Assembly: GCF_002257565.1 (NCBI RefSeq)
Contig: NZ_CP022736.1
Coordinates: 1,054,001 to 1,118,000 of the forward strand
Direction: 5' to 3'
Length of the DNA: 64,000 bases
From: Herbaspirillum sp. meg3
Lineage (GTDB): Bacteria; Pseudomonadota; Gammaproteobacteria; Burkholderiales; Burkholderiaceae_D
Shown here: positions 16,190-25,378 of the stretch, piece after piece
Position numbering within the stretch: position 1 is the first letter of the stretch
How the letters are laid out: each line of letters starts with the position of its first letter
Position numbers and translations under genes: made by a program
Notes under the pieces: generated by a model
Seen by the model: the letters and a program-made list of their open reading frames with translations, nothing else
Database searches by the model: none
What the model was told of the DNA's origin: nothing

Positions 16190-16960
16190 ATGAACCAAAA
16201 TGATAGCGGCGCCCGCGTGGCGCTCGTGACGGGCGGAGCCATGGGTATTGGCGCCGCAATTTCCCACCGTCTGGCGCGTGACGGCTACACCGTCCTGGTC
16301 TCGGACATCAATCTGGAGGCGGCCAAAGCAACTGCCGACAAGATCATTGCCGATGGCGGCAAGGCAGCTCCGTTGGCAATGGACGTCAGCAAGGCCGACT
16401 CCATCGCCGCCGCTTTCGCCAACGTCGAAAAAGACTATGGCCGCTGCGACGTGCTGGTCAATAACGCTGGTGTCGCCAAGACCTTTCCCTTTCTCGACTA
16501 CCCGCTCGACAACTGGCTGATGACGATGAACATCAACGTCACCGGCGTCCTGCTCTGCGGCCAGCATGCGGCACGCATGATGGTGCAAAAGAAGTGGGGC
16601 CGCATCGTCAATATTTCATCCGTGTCCGGCATTCGCGCCGGCACCGGACGCACGGCTTACGGCACGTCGAAAGCCGCCGTCATCGGTTTGACCAAGCAGA
16701 TGGCCATCGAACTCGCCGGCTTTGGCGTCACTGTCAACAGCGTCGCACCGGGCCCGGTCGACACGCCGTTGACGCAAGCCGTGCATTCGCCTGAAACGCG
16801 CAAGAGCTTCACTGCCGGCGTGCCCATGCATCGCTATGGAAGCACCGATGAAATCGCCGCCGCAGTGTCTTTCCTGGCAGCTGACGATTCTTCCTACATC
16901 ACCGGTCACGTGGTGCCGGTGGACGGTGGTTTTGTGGCCGCCGGCATCCTCGACATCTGA
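16190..16960 (+). CDS. Short-chain dehydrogenase/reductase, first of two
   Basis: A 256-residue classical SDR. The cofactor motif is TGGAMGIGAA near the N-terminus, NNAG in DVLVNNAGVAKTFPF, then catalytic Ser in VNISSVSGIRAG and Tyr-Lys in RTAYGTSKAAVIG; it ends with the usual DGGFVAAGI. Most relatives are 3-oxoacyl-ACP/CoA or secondary-alcohol dehydrogenases using NAD(P). ATG 16190 follows GGAGACAAC. It lies 72 bp after the TRAP permease with a hairpin between, and 12 bp before a second SDR. Probable role: oxidising a hydroxy group on the imported substrate; unproven. Confidence 0.9.
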   Translation: MNQNDSGARVALVTGGAMGIGAAISHRLARDGYTVLVSDINLEAAKATADKIIADGGKAAPLAMDVSKADSIAAAFANVEKDYGRCDVLVNNAGVAKTFPFLDYPLDNWLMTMNINVTGVLLCGQHAARMMVQKKWGRIVNISSVSGIRAGTGRTAYGTSKAAVIGLTKQMAIELAGFGVTVNSVAPGPVDTPLTQAVHSPETRKSFTAGVPMHRYGSTDEIAAAVSFLAADDSSYITGHVVPVDGGFVAAGILDI

Positions 16961-16972
16961 TCGGAGCGCATC

Positions 16973-17770
16973 ATGGCACGTGCAATGGAAGATAAAGTTG
17001 TCGTCGTCAGCGGCGCGGGTTCGGTGGGTGAAGGCTGGGGTAACGGCAAGGCCGCAGCCGTGCTGTATGCGCGTGAAGGCGCGCGCGTACTGGCAGTCGA
17101 CCGCAATCTGGAAGCGGCGCAGGTCACCGCAGATCTGATCCGCAGCGAAGGCGGCGTTTGTGAAGTGGTCGCCGTCGACGTGTCGAAGACGCCGGATATC
17201 GAAGCCATGGTGCAAGCCGCGCTCGATCATTTCGGCCGCATCGACGTCTTGCACAACAACGTCGGCATTGCCGAAACCGGTGGCCCGGTCGAGGCCAGCG
17301 AAGAAAGCTGGAACCGCGTCATCGCCATCAACCAGACCAGCGTCTTCATGACCTGCAAGCACGTCTTGCCGGTGATGGAAAAACAGAAGAAGGGCGCCAT
17401 CGTCAACATCTCGTCGCTGGCGGCGATTCGCTGGGTTGGCTTTCCGTATGTGGCGTATTCGGCATCCAAGGCGGCGATGCTGGCGCTGACCAAAAACATT
17501 GCGATGCAATATGCACCGCTCGGCATCCGCGCCAACTGTGTCTTGCCGGGACTGATGGACACGCCGATGATTCGCGAACCGCTGAAGGCATCCTACGGCG
17601 GCGACATCGAAGAGATGCGCCGCAAGCGTCACGCGCAATGCCCGATGGGGCACATGGGCGACGCGTGGGACGTGGCGCATGCGGCATTATTTTTAGCCTC
17701 GGATGCGGCGCGTTATGTGACCGGCGTGGATCTGATTGTTGACGGGGGGCTGAGTCTCAAGTGCGTATAA
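16973..17770 (+). CDS. Short-chain dehydrogenase/reductase, second of two
   Basis: A 265-residue SDR. The glycine-rich turn is unusual, GAGSVGEGWGNGKAAA, with an insertion compared with the classical TGxxxGIG; this variant is seen in an SDR subgroup linked to degradation operons. HNNVGIAETGG replaces the usual NNAG. Ser in VNISSLAAIRWVG and YSASKAAMLALTK provide the catalytic residues, and the end is DGGLSLKCV. It starts 12 bp after the first SDR, so both are co-transcribed with the TRAP genes. The next gene, a LysR regulator, converges and ends 10 bp away. Confidence 0.9.
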   Translation: MARAMEDKVVVVSGAGSVGEGWGNGKAAAVLYAREGARVLAVDRNLEAAQVTADLIRSEGGVCEVVAVDVSKTPDIEAMVQAALDHFGRIDVLHNNVGIAETGGPVEASEESWNRVIAINQTSVFMTCKHVLPVMEKQKKGAIVNISSLAAIRWVGFPYVAYSASKAAMLALTKNIAMQYAPLGIRANCVLPGLMDTPMIREPLKASYGGDIEEMRRKRHAQCPMGHMGDAWDVAHAALFLASDAARYVTGVDLIVDGGLSLKCV

Positions 17771-17779
17771 GGGAGTCGG

Positions 17780-18685
17780 TCAGGTAGTCTGTCCGCGGCG
17801 CAAGGCAGCCCAGACTTCTTCCGCCGTTTCGACAAAGGTCTGGATGCAGGGATTACGATTATCCTTGTTCCAGATCACCGCGACTTCCACCACGGGGGCG
17901 TCAACCAGCGGTTTAAAAACCGTGGTTTCCAGATGCATGGCCTGCATCGAATTCGGCACCATCGCCACACCCAGACCTTCGCCGACCAGATTGACGATGG
18001 TCTGCTGCAGATTGGCTTCCAGCTTGATACGCGGGCGGAAGCCCGAGGCCTGGCAGCAGTTGACGATCAGGTCATAGACCACCGGTGCAATCGCGCGCGG
18101 AATGCTGACAAAGGGGTCGTCCGCCAGATCTCTGGCTGAAATCTTTTCACGTGTAGCCAATCGATGGTTCTTTGGCAATACCGCCACCAATGGTTCGGAA
18201 AAGATCGTGCGGCTATCCAGCCCACTGCAATCTTCGGGGCGATACATGATCCCTACATCACGTTTTCCTTCTTTGATATCCACGGCCAACAAGTTAGGTA
18301 CATGCTCGGTCAGACGCATGTCCACCTCCGGATAGTTGGCCGAATAATAGCGCGTCACCGACGGCAGGATGTTATAGGCCGTCGACATCATGAAGCCGAC
18401 CAGCAGCGCGCCGCTCTTGCCGGCCCCGGTACTGACGGCATTGCGCTTGGCCCGCTCCAGTGCATGAAAAATTTCAGCAGTATCCCGGTAGAAATGTTTT
18501 CCCGCTTCGGTCAGTTGCACGCTGCGTTTGCTGCGGTCGAACAATTGCACGCCGAGCTCTTTCTCCAGCGCCGCAATCTGCCGTGTGAGCGGCGGTTGCG
18601 AGATATGCAGCAGCTCGGCGGCACGTCCGAAATGGAGTGTTTCTGCTACGGTGCGGAAATAGCTCAGGTGGCGCAGTTCGATCAT
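17780..18685 (-). CDS. LysR-family regulator, BenM/CatM-like
   Basis: A 301-residue LysR regulator with the N-terminal signature of the BenM/CatR/CbnR group (MIELRHLSYFRTVAETLHF, AAELLHISQPPLTRQIAALE, LFDRSKRSVQLTEAGKHFY), whose members respond to aromatic acids or muconate-like compounds. It is encoded convergently to the TRAP-SDR operon and divergently from the sigma-54 activator. An ATAC-N7-GTAT site, the motif used by this LysR group, lies right at its own start codon. It probably represses itself and controls the activator gene; effector unknown. Confidence 0.88.
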   Translation of the reverse strand: MIELRHLSYFRTVAETLHFGRAAELLHISQPPLTRQIAALEKELGVQLFDRSKRSVQLTEAGKHFYRDTAEIFHALERAKRNAVSTGAGKSGALLVGFMMSTAYNILPSVTRYYSANYPEVDMRLTEHVPNLLAVDIKEGKRDVGIMYRPEDCSGLDSRTIFSEPLVAVLPKNHRLATREKISARDLADDPFVSIPRAIAPVVYDLIVNCCQASGFRPRIKLEANLQQTIVNLVGEGLGVAMVPNSMQAMHLETTVFKPLVDAPVVEVAVIWNKDNRNPCIQTFVETAEEVWAALRRGQTT

Positions 18686-18688
18686 TTG

Positions 18689-18703
18689 ATACCTTTAAGG
18701 TAT
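18689..18703. promoter_or_regulatory. LysR operator ATACCTTTAAGGTAT
   Basis: A perfect 15-bp palindrome that fits ATAC-N7-GTAT, the recognition element of BenM/CatM/CbnR-type LysR proteins. It starts 4 bp upstream of the LysR start codon (minus strand), so binding would cover its ribosome-binding region, and it is 198 bp upstream of the divergent sigma-54 activator. Confidence 0.6.
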
Positions 18704-18762
18704 TAGTTGCATGCCTATATTGTATTGGAAGTTATCAGATAAGCTGGCTATTCTTTGCCGCA

Positions 18763-18787
18763 GAGTTAGCTTACTTGCGACTAACTC
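18763..18787. promoter_or_regulatory. Inverted repeat GAGTTAG-N11-CTAACTC
   Basis: Perfect 7-bp arms around 11 bp, in the LysR / activator intergenic region, 113 bp before the activator start. It may be a second regulator site or the promoter-proximal element for the activator gene. The remaining intergenic bases show no gene. Confidence 0.4.
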
Positions 18788-18900
18788 ATAGAAATCCTAC
18801 TTGTTTTAGCTGGCTGAGAAGAGATTTCAAAAGGCGCAATCGGCCATAAGCCAGACAGACGCCACATAAGAAAAAGCAGTTCATAGACAGGAGACAAATC

Positions 18901-20040
18901 ATGCCGACACAAACGGTAGACCTCGCTACGGCGCGCAGATATGTCAATAGCGCACGCTATCGCTCACTCGATGAACTCTGTGGCGGCGATCCGCAGATGC
19001 AAGACCTGATTGCGCGCGGCAAGCGCCTGATCGACAAGAACATCCCCATTCTGATTCTCGGCGAAACCGGCACCGGCAAGGAATACCTGTCGCGTGCGTT
19101 GCACGCCTACAGCGAACGCCGCGCCGCCAATTGGGTGGCGGTGAATTGTGCGTCGATTCCGGAGAGCCTGGCCGAAAGTGAGTTGTTCGGCTACTGCAAG
19201 GGTGCTTTCTCGGGCGCGCTGCCCGGCGGCATGAAAGGCAAGGTGCAGCAGGCCGATGGTGGCACGTTGTTCCTGGATGAAATCGGCGACATGCCATTCT
19301 CGTTGCAGACGCGTTTGCTGCGCGTGCTGTCGGAGCGTGAAGTCATTCCATTGGGCGCGGCGCATCCGGTGCCGGTCGATGTGCATCTGATCTGTGCCAC
19401 GCATCAGGACTTGAAGACGCTGGTGGCGCAAGGCCGCTTCCGCGAAGATTTGTATTACCGCATCGCCGGCGGCGTATTGCGCTTGCCGTCGCTGCGCACG
19501 CGCGCCGACAAGCGCGCGCTGATCATCCAGATGATCGCCGACGAAATGTCGGGCCAGCACATTGACGAGCGCATCATAGCGCCGCAGGCCTTGCAGCAGA
19601 TGCTGGCTTATCCGTGGCCGGGAAATCTGCGCCAGATGCATGCCGTGGTGCGCTACTGCTGCGCCGTGATGAATGGCGATCGCATTGAGGTCGCCGATTT
19701 ACCGGAAGAGCTGATGGAGTCGTTTGCACCATCGGCTCCTGCATCCAATCATTTTGAGGGGTTGAATACGGTCTCAGCCTCGAACTCAGTGTCCAACATG
19801 CGCAGCATCGTGCCACAAGCCGGTGTTGCCGACATCCTTCCTCGCCAATCAGGCGGCCCGCTCGGGGATGAGCGCATGCGCGTTATCGACGCGTTGGTCG
19901 GCAGCCGCTGGAACATTTCCGCCGCCTCACGGCAATTGGGAATGTGCCGCGCCTCGCTATATCGCAAATTGCGCCAGCTGGATATTCCACATGTGCGTGA
20001 CCAGGCGATGCCGGCGCATCTTGCTTCTTATGCAGCTTGA
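18901..20040 (+). CDS. Sigma-54-dependent activator without sensor domain (AcoR-like core)
   Basis: A 379-residue enhancer-binding protein. The AAA+ domain begins almost at once: Walker A GETGTGKE near residue 55, the sigma-54 contact loop reads GAFSGA rather than GAFTGA, Walker B GGTLFLDEIGDM, and the arginine region REDLYYRIAG. A Fis-type helix-turn-helix closes the protein (NISAASRQLGMCRASLYRKL). There is no GAF, PAS or receiver domain, so the gene is about 300 residues shorter than AcoR relatives and resembles PspF or HrpS in layout. ATG 18901 follows CAGGAGACAAATC. It is divergent from a LysR gene and linked to two sigma-54 promoters 6 kb away, its likely targets. Confidence 0.88.
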   Translation: MPTQTVDLATARRYVNSARYRSLDELCGGDPQMQDLIARGKRLIDKNIPILILGETGTGKEYLSRALHAYSERRAANWVAVNCASIPESLAESELFGYCKGAFSGALPGGMKGKVQQADGGTLFLDEIGDMPFSLQTRLLRVLSEREVIPLGAAHPVPVDVHLICATHQDLKTLVAQGRFREDLYYRIAGGVLRLPSLRTRADKRALIIQMIADEMSGQHIDERIIAPQALQQMLAYPWPGNLRQMHAVVRYCCAVMNGDRIEVADLPEELMESFAPSAPASNHFEGLNTVSASNSVSNMRSIVPQAGVADILPRQSGGPLGDERMRVIDALVGSRWNISAASRQLGMCRASLYRKLRQLDIPHVRDQAMPAHLASYAA

Positions 20041-20208
20041 CAGGGTGCCCGATACGCCGCTTGACTGAAATTCTCGCTGCCTCTACAGTCGCTGACGCTT
20101 TATGCCCAGTCACGGCGTAAGGCGGCTGTCCTTGCCGTTCTCAGGCAGTGAGTCCCATTACAACAGAGAAGAGCTCCGCTCCATCATTGAGGAAGATTTA
20201 GGAAGAAT

Positions 20209-21225
<1,017 letters not shown>

Positions 21226-21300
21226 TTCGACTCCGGACCGCGATCGCAGGCATCATCACAGGACGGCGCAAAGCAGTGCTTTGCGAATTCCCTTCCTGCC

Positions 21301-21377
21301 TGCCGTGGATCAAAGCCAACAAGCTGGTTGATCAATCGAAGAACTAATTCGACTCCGGACCGCGATCGCAGGCATCA
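21301..21377 (+). repeat. ilvC: Duplicate of the ilvC 3' end
   Basis: A 77-bp copy of 21179-21255, covering the last 15 codons, the stop and the first 30 bp after it. It differs at 5 positions, all in third codon positions and all synonymous, so both copies encode PWIKANKLVDQSKN; the non-coding 30 bp are identical. Between the copies is an unrelated 45-bp segment holding a perfect hairpin (CGCAAAGC / GCTTTGCG, 21267-21285). The copy has no start codon and is not expressed as a protein. Confidence 0.9.
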
Positions 21378-21405
21378 CTGGGGCCCAGCGTCCGCTGGGA
21401 CGACG
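21378..21405 (-). repeat. Single REP-like unit
   Basis: On the minus strand it begins CGTCGTCCCAGC, has loop GGAC and closes GCTGGG then CCCAG, matching the left unit of the REP doublet at 8303-8330. It directly abuts the duplicated ilvC tail. Confidence 0.6.
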
Positions 21406-21432
21406 CAGGTAGGTGATGCGGTTGGTTGAAGA

Positions 21433-21456
21433 AAAGGACGCTTTGGCGTCCTTTTT
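21433..21456 (+). terminator. Rho-independent terminator downstream of ilvC
   Basis: AAAGGACGC and GCGTCCTTT form a 9-bp stem with loop TTTG and run into further Ts. It lies 200 bp after the true ilvC stop because of the tail duplication and REP unit in between. Confidence 0.8.
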
Positions 21457-21522
21457 CATTTCGCGGTATGTTTACGACCCGAGACCATCTAGGTCCCCGT
21501 TCCATTCACCAAGGAGACACCA

Positions 21523-22167
21523 GTGCAACTGATCGGCATGCTTGATTCCCCTTATGTTCGCCGCGCCGCGATTTCCCTGCAATTGCTTGGGCTGCCGTTC
21601 GAACATCAATCGATTTCTGTGTTCAGCACCTTCGACCGTTTTCGTGAAATCAATCCGCTGGTGAAGGCACCGTCGCTCATCTGCGACGATGGGATGGTGC
21701 TGATGGATTCGATACTGATTACACAATACGCCGAAGCATTTCCACAGAAGAAGCGCAGTTTGCTGCCGAACGATCTGGGTGAATTGCAGCGCGCGTTGCG
21801 CATCATCGGGCTGGCAATGACGGCATGTGAGAAGAGCGTGCAAATTGTCTATGAACACAAATTGCGTCCGGCCGAGAAGTTGCACCAGCCCTGGCTGACA
21901 CGTGTGTCCGGCCAATTGCTGGAAGCGTACAAAGCGTTGGAAGAGGAGTTTGCCAAGCGGCCTCAAGTCGAGACCAGTGTGACCAGCGCGACTATCGATC
22001 AGGCCACGCTGACGACGGCGGTGGCCTGGTTCTTCAGTCAGCAACTGGTCGCCGATGTGGTGCCGGCCGCCGATTATCCTGCGTTGGCAGCCTTGTCGAA
22101 GGCAGCTGAATCATTGCCGGAATTTGTCGCCGCGCCTTATGGCGACGGCACTTGCAATCTGCATTGA
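21523..22167 (+). CDS. Glutathione S-transferase family protein
   Basis: A 214-residue GST. The N-terminal thioredoxin-like domain shows LIGMLDSPYVRRAAISLQ with a likely catalytic serine, VKAPSLICDDG with the cis-proline, and the glutathione-contacting DSILITQY. A helical C-terminal domain follows. Such proteins conjugate or reduce with glutathione in the cytoplasm; the substrate is not predictable. An AAGGAGACACC ribosome site precedes ATG 21523. It converges with a glutathione peroxidase gene 6 bp away. Confidence 0.88.
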   Translation: MQLIGMLDSPYVRRAAISLQLLGLPFEHQSISVFSTFDRFREINPLVKAPSLICDDGMVLMDSILITQYAEAFPQKKRSLLPNDLGELQRALRIIGLAMTACEKSVQIVYEHKLRPAEKLHQPWLTRVSGQLLEAYKALEEEFAKRPQVETSVTSATIDQATLTTAVAWFFSQQLVADVVPAADYPALAALSKAAESLPEFVAAPYGDGTCNLH

Positions 22168-22173
22168 GCAGGC

Positions 22174-22659
22174 TTATTCAGCCAGCAGTTTTTCAATGTC
22201 GGCCACCATGTCTTCCGGCTTGGTGGCCGGCGCATAGCGTTTGAAGACGGTGCCGTTTTTGCGCACCAGGAATTTGGTGAAATTCCATTTGATGGCCTTG
22301 CTGCCCAGCAGACCGGGTGCTTCGGTCTTGATGTAAGTGAACAGCGGATCAGCCTTGTCGCCGTTGACATCGATCTTGGCGAACAATGGAAAGCTGACGC
22401 CGTAGTTCTTCTCGCAAAATGCGCCGATCTCTTCTGCCGTTCCCGGTTCCTGGCTGCCGAACTGATTGCAGGGGAAGCCGAGTACTTCAACGCCTTTTTC
22501 CTTGAACTCGCGATAGATCTTTTCCAGGCCCTGATATTGCGGTGTGAATCCGCATTTGCTGGCGGTGTTGACGATCAGGACAACTTTGCCGCGGTATTGC
22601 TCCAGCGAGGCCGGTGTGTTGTCGGACAGGGCGGGCTGGAAGTCGTAGATGGTGGGCAT
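22174..22659 (-). CDS. Glutathione peroxidase (cysteine type)
   Basis: A 161-residue peroxidase of the GPx/BtuE family that reduces hydroperoxides with glutathione or thioredoxin. The catalytic Cys is in NTASKCGFTPQYQGL, the Gln in GFPCNQFGSQEPG and the Trp in KWNFTKFLV. The start MPTIYDF at 22659 is chosen; an upstream in-frame ATG at 22695 would add 12 residues not typical of the family. It lies between a convergent GST gene and pilT. Confidence 0.93.
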   Translation of the reverse strand: MPTIYDFQPALSDNTPASLEQYRGKVVLIVNTASKCGFTPQYQGLEKIYREFKEKGVEVLGFPCNQFGSQEPGTAEEIGAFCEKNYGVSFPLFAKIDVNGDKADPLFTYIKTEAPGLLGSKAIKWNFTKFLVRKNGTVFKRYAPATKPEDMVADIEKLLAE

Positions 22660-22721
22660 GATGGTCTCGTCGAGGTAAGAAATAATGACGCCCATGATAG
22701 CCCATGGACGGGAGGTAGATC

Positions 22722-23762
22722 CTACGCGAACTGATCCGGATTGCGGGCGGTTGCGCGCGCCGTCTCCGGCGTGATCAATTCCTTGCGCAGTAATTCGGCG
22801 AGGCAGTGATCAAGCGTCTGCATGCCTGCAGCTGCAGAAGTCTGCATGACCGACGTCATTTGCGCGATTTTTCCTTCGCGAATCAGGTTGCGGATGGCGG
22901 GCGTGCCCAGCATGATTTCGTGCGCGGCGATGCGGCTGTCTCCTGCCCTGGTTTTCAGCAGGACTTGCGAAACAACCGCACTTAACGACTCGGACAGCAT
23001 GCTGCGCACCATCTCTTTTTCTTCTCCGGGAAAGACATCGACGATGCGATCGATACTTTTGGCAGCGGAAGAGGTATGCAGGGTAGCCAATACCAGATGG
23101 CCGGTTTCTGCCGCGGTCAGCGCGAGCCGGATGGTGTCGAGATCGCGCAGTTCGCCGACCAGGATGACGTCAGGATCCTCACGCAAGGCCGAGCGCAATG
23201 CATTGGCGAACGAGCGGGTATGGGCGCCTACGGCACGCTGGTTGATCAGGCTTTTGTCAGACGTGTGAACGAATTCTATGGGGTCCTCTATGGTCAGCAC
23301 GTGCGCCGGGCGATGCGTGTTGATATGCCGGATCATGGCTGCCAGCGTGGTCGACTTGCCCGAGCCGGTGGGGCCGGTGACCAGAATCAGACCTTGCCGA
23401 CGCAGCGCCAGGTCGCTCAGTATCGGCGGTGCGCCAAGCTCGGCGAGCGTAGGAATCGCCTGCGGGATGGTGCGGATAACGGCCGCCGCGCCGCGCGACT
23501 GATGGAAGGCGTTGATGCGGAAGCGCGCCAGTCCGGCAATGTCGATGGCGAAATCGCATTCCAGATCACGCCGCCACGTCTCCGCTTGCACAGGCGTCAT
23601 GATGGCGTCGAGCATATTGCCCAGATCATCAGTCTGCAATGCCGGCAGATTGATGCGCCGCATGTCGCCATGGATGCGCAGCATGGGCGGCAAGCCGGTG
23701 GAAAGATGCAGGTCGGAAGCGCGATTCTTGACCGAAAAGGCGAGCAGGCCGGGAATGTCCAT
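22722..23762 (-). CDS. pilT: Type IV pilus retraction ATPase PilT
   Basis: PilT is the cytoplasmic hexameric ATPase that powers pilus retraction. The 346-residue protein has Walker A GPTGSGKST (near 131), the aspartate-box region TIEDPIEFVH, Walker B DVILVGELRDLDTIRLAL and the histidine box TLHTSSAAKSIDRIVDVFP. Length and the N-terminal SDLHLSTGLPPMLRIHGDM match PilT rather than PilB; the last residues lack the AIRNLIREGK-later variation of PilU, but a PilU-like role cannot be excluded. It diverges from yggS with a 51-bp gap, the normal order in proteobacteria. Confidence 0.92.
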   Translation of the reverse strand: MDIPGLLAFSVKNRASDLHLSTGLPPMLRIHGDMRRINLPALQTDDLGNMLDAIMTPVQAETWRRDLECDFAIDIAGLARFRINAFHQSRGAAAVIRTIPQAIPTLAELGAPPILSDLALRRQGLILVTGPTGSGKSTTLAAMIRHINTHRPAHVLTIEDPIEFVHTSDKSLINQRAVGAHTRSFANALRSALREDPDVILVGELRDLDTIRLALTAAETGHLVLATLHTSSAAKSIDRIVDVFPGEEKEMVRSMLSESLSAVVSQVLLKTRAGDSRIAAHEIMLGTPAIRNLIREGKIAQMTSVMQTSAAAGMQTLDHCLAELLRKELITPETARATARNPDQFA

Positions 23763-23813
23763 TTATAATCTCTTACACAAAAACAGCGTTGTCCCTCCCT
23801 GAACCGAAGAATT

Positions 23814-24512
23814 ATGTCGTCAATCGCAAAACAGTTGCAAGTTGTTAACTCTCGCATTGCCGCCGCCGCGCATGCCGCAGGCCGCGATCCGCAAGAAATC
23901 CAGCTGTTGGCCGTATCGAAGTTTTTTGACGTTTCTTCTGTTTTGGAAGCGGTGCGCGCCGGACAGACCGCGTTCGGGGAAAATTACGTCCAGGAAGCGC
24001 TCGACAAGATCGACGCCTTGAAGCTGGCCGCGCCCGAGGCGGCTGTCGAATGGCATTTCATCGGACCGATCCAGAGCAACAAGACGCGCCAGATCGCAGA
24101 ACATTTTGATTGGGTGCATTCGGTCGATCGCGAAAAAATCGCGCGCCGCCTGTCGGAACAGCGTCCTTCGCAACTGCCCCCGCTCAACATTTGCCTGCAA
24201 GTGAATATCAGCGCCGAAGACAGCAAGAGCGGCTTGTCGCCGGACGAGTTGTTGCCGGTGGCGCGGGCGGTTGCCGCCATGCCCGGGCTGCGCTTGCGCG
24301 GACTGATGGCGATCCCGGCGCCGACGGAAGTGGAAGAAGAACAGCGAGCAGCGTTCCGGCGTTTGCGCGAATTGTCGGACTTGTTGATCGAAAGCAGCAT
24401 CGCATGCGACACGCTATCGATGGGCATGTCCGCAGACATGGATGCCGCCATCGCCGAAGGCGCTAGTATCGTGCGCGTCGGCACGGCGATTTTTGGCCAG
24501 CGTCAGACATAA
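23814..24512 (+). CDS. yggS: PLP homeostasis protein YggS/PipY
   Basis: A 232-residue single-domain PLP-binding barrel protein that buffers pyridoxal phosphate and affects amino acid balance; no enzyme activity is established for the family. The PLP lysine is in LLAVSKFF (near 35), followed by FGENYVQEALDKI, EWHFIGPIQSNKTR and the C-terminal SMGMSADMDAAIAEGASIVRVG. It sits between divergent pilT and co-directional proC, a conserved neighbourhood. Confidence 0.95.
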   Translation: MSSIAKQLQVVNSRIAAAAHAAGRDPQEIQLLAVSKFFDVSSVLEAVRAGQTAFGENYVQEALDKIDALKLAAPEAAVEWHFIGPIQSNKTRQIAEHFDWVHSVDREKIARRLSEQRPSQLPPLNICLQVNISAEDSKSGLSPDELLPVARAVAAMPGLRLRGLMAIPAPTEVEEEQRAAFRRLRELSDLLIESSIACDTLSMGMSADMDAAIAEGASIVRVGTAIFGQRQT

Positions 24513-24555
24513 GCAGATTCAGAGTTATCCGTAGTTATCGACAGGAAGAGAACAT

Positions 24556-25371
24556 ATGTTGAAGATAGGTTTCATTGGCGGCGGCAACATGGCCACTGCA
24601 TTGATCGGCGGTCTCGCAGGCAAACTGACGGACGGCAAGAATATCCATGTCATTGATCTGAATCCGGAATCGCTGCAAACACTCAATCAGCGTTTCGGCG
24701 TCACCACGGCATTGCAAATGGATGACGCGCTCACGCAATGCGACGTCATCGTGCTGGCCGTCAAGCCGCAACAGATGCGCCAGGTGGCCGACAATCTCAA
24801 GTCTTTCATCGGGACACAATTGGTATTGTCGATCGCTGCTGGTATCCGCAGTGCCGATCTGTCGCGCTGGCTCGGTGATCATCAGGCCATCGTGCGCGCC
24901 ATGCCGAATACGCCGGCGCTGATCGGCAAGGGCATCACCGGCATGGTCGCCATGGCAGGCGTGAGTGCCGAGCAACGCGCCGCCGCGGATGCTATCCTGC
25001 GCGCCGCAGGCACGACCATGTGGCTCGACAGCGAAGACCTGATCGATCCGGTGACTGCGGTATCGGGCAGCGGCCCGGCCTACGTGTTCTATTTCATGGA
25101 AGCCATGCAGCAGGCGGCGCTGGAACTGGGTCTCACCGCCGAGCAAGGTGTCGAACTGGCAAAAGCGACGTTTGCAGGTTCTGTCGAACTGGCGATTCGC
25201 TCGCCGGAACCGCTGTCGCTGTTGCGCGAACGCGTGACGTCGAAGGGCGGCACCACCTATGCTGCGCTCACCAGCATGGAAAACGATGGGGTCAAGCAGC
25301 GCATCATCACGGCCGTCAAAGCCGCCGCTGCGAGAGGGAAGGAATTGGGGGAGGAGTTTGGTAAGGATTAG
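24556..25371 (+). CDS. proC: Pyrroline-5-carboxylate reductase
   Basis: ProC makes proline from pyrroline-5-carboxylate with NAD(P)H, the last step of proline synthesis. The 271-residue protein has GFIGGGNMATALIGG, VLAVKPQQM, RAMPNTPALIGKGITGM and the family signature region VTAVSGSGPAYVFYFMEAM. An AGGAAGAGAAC ribosome site precedes ATG 24556. The 3' end overlaps or closely abuts the start of the downstream LysM lipoprotein gene. Confidence 0.96.
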   Translation: MLKIGFIGGGNMATALIGGLAGKLTDGKNIHVIDLNPESLQTLNQRFGVTTALQMDDALTQCDVIVLAVKPQQMRQVADNLKSFIGTQLVLSIAAGIRSADLSRWLGDHQAIVRAMPNTPALIGKGITGMVAMAGVSAEQRAAADAILRAAGTTMWLDSEDLIDPVTAVSGSGPAYVFYFMEAMQQAALELGLTAEQGVELAKATFAGSVELAIRSPEPLSLLRERVTSKGGTTYAALTSMENDGVKQRIITAVKAAAARGKELGEEFGKD

Positions 25372-25378
25372 TCTGAAC

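Noticed and set aside
21226..21377. The duplicated ilvC tail as a second gene or pseudogene of ilvC
   Set aside because: Only 15 codons are present and there is no start codon; described as a repeat instead.
24513..24555. Two DnaA-box-like words (TTATCCGTA, TTATCGACA) before proC
   Set aside because: Both are imperfect and isolated, and the gap is only 43 bp between two coding regions.
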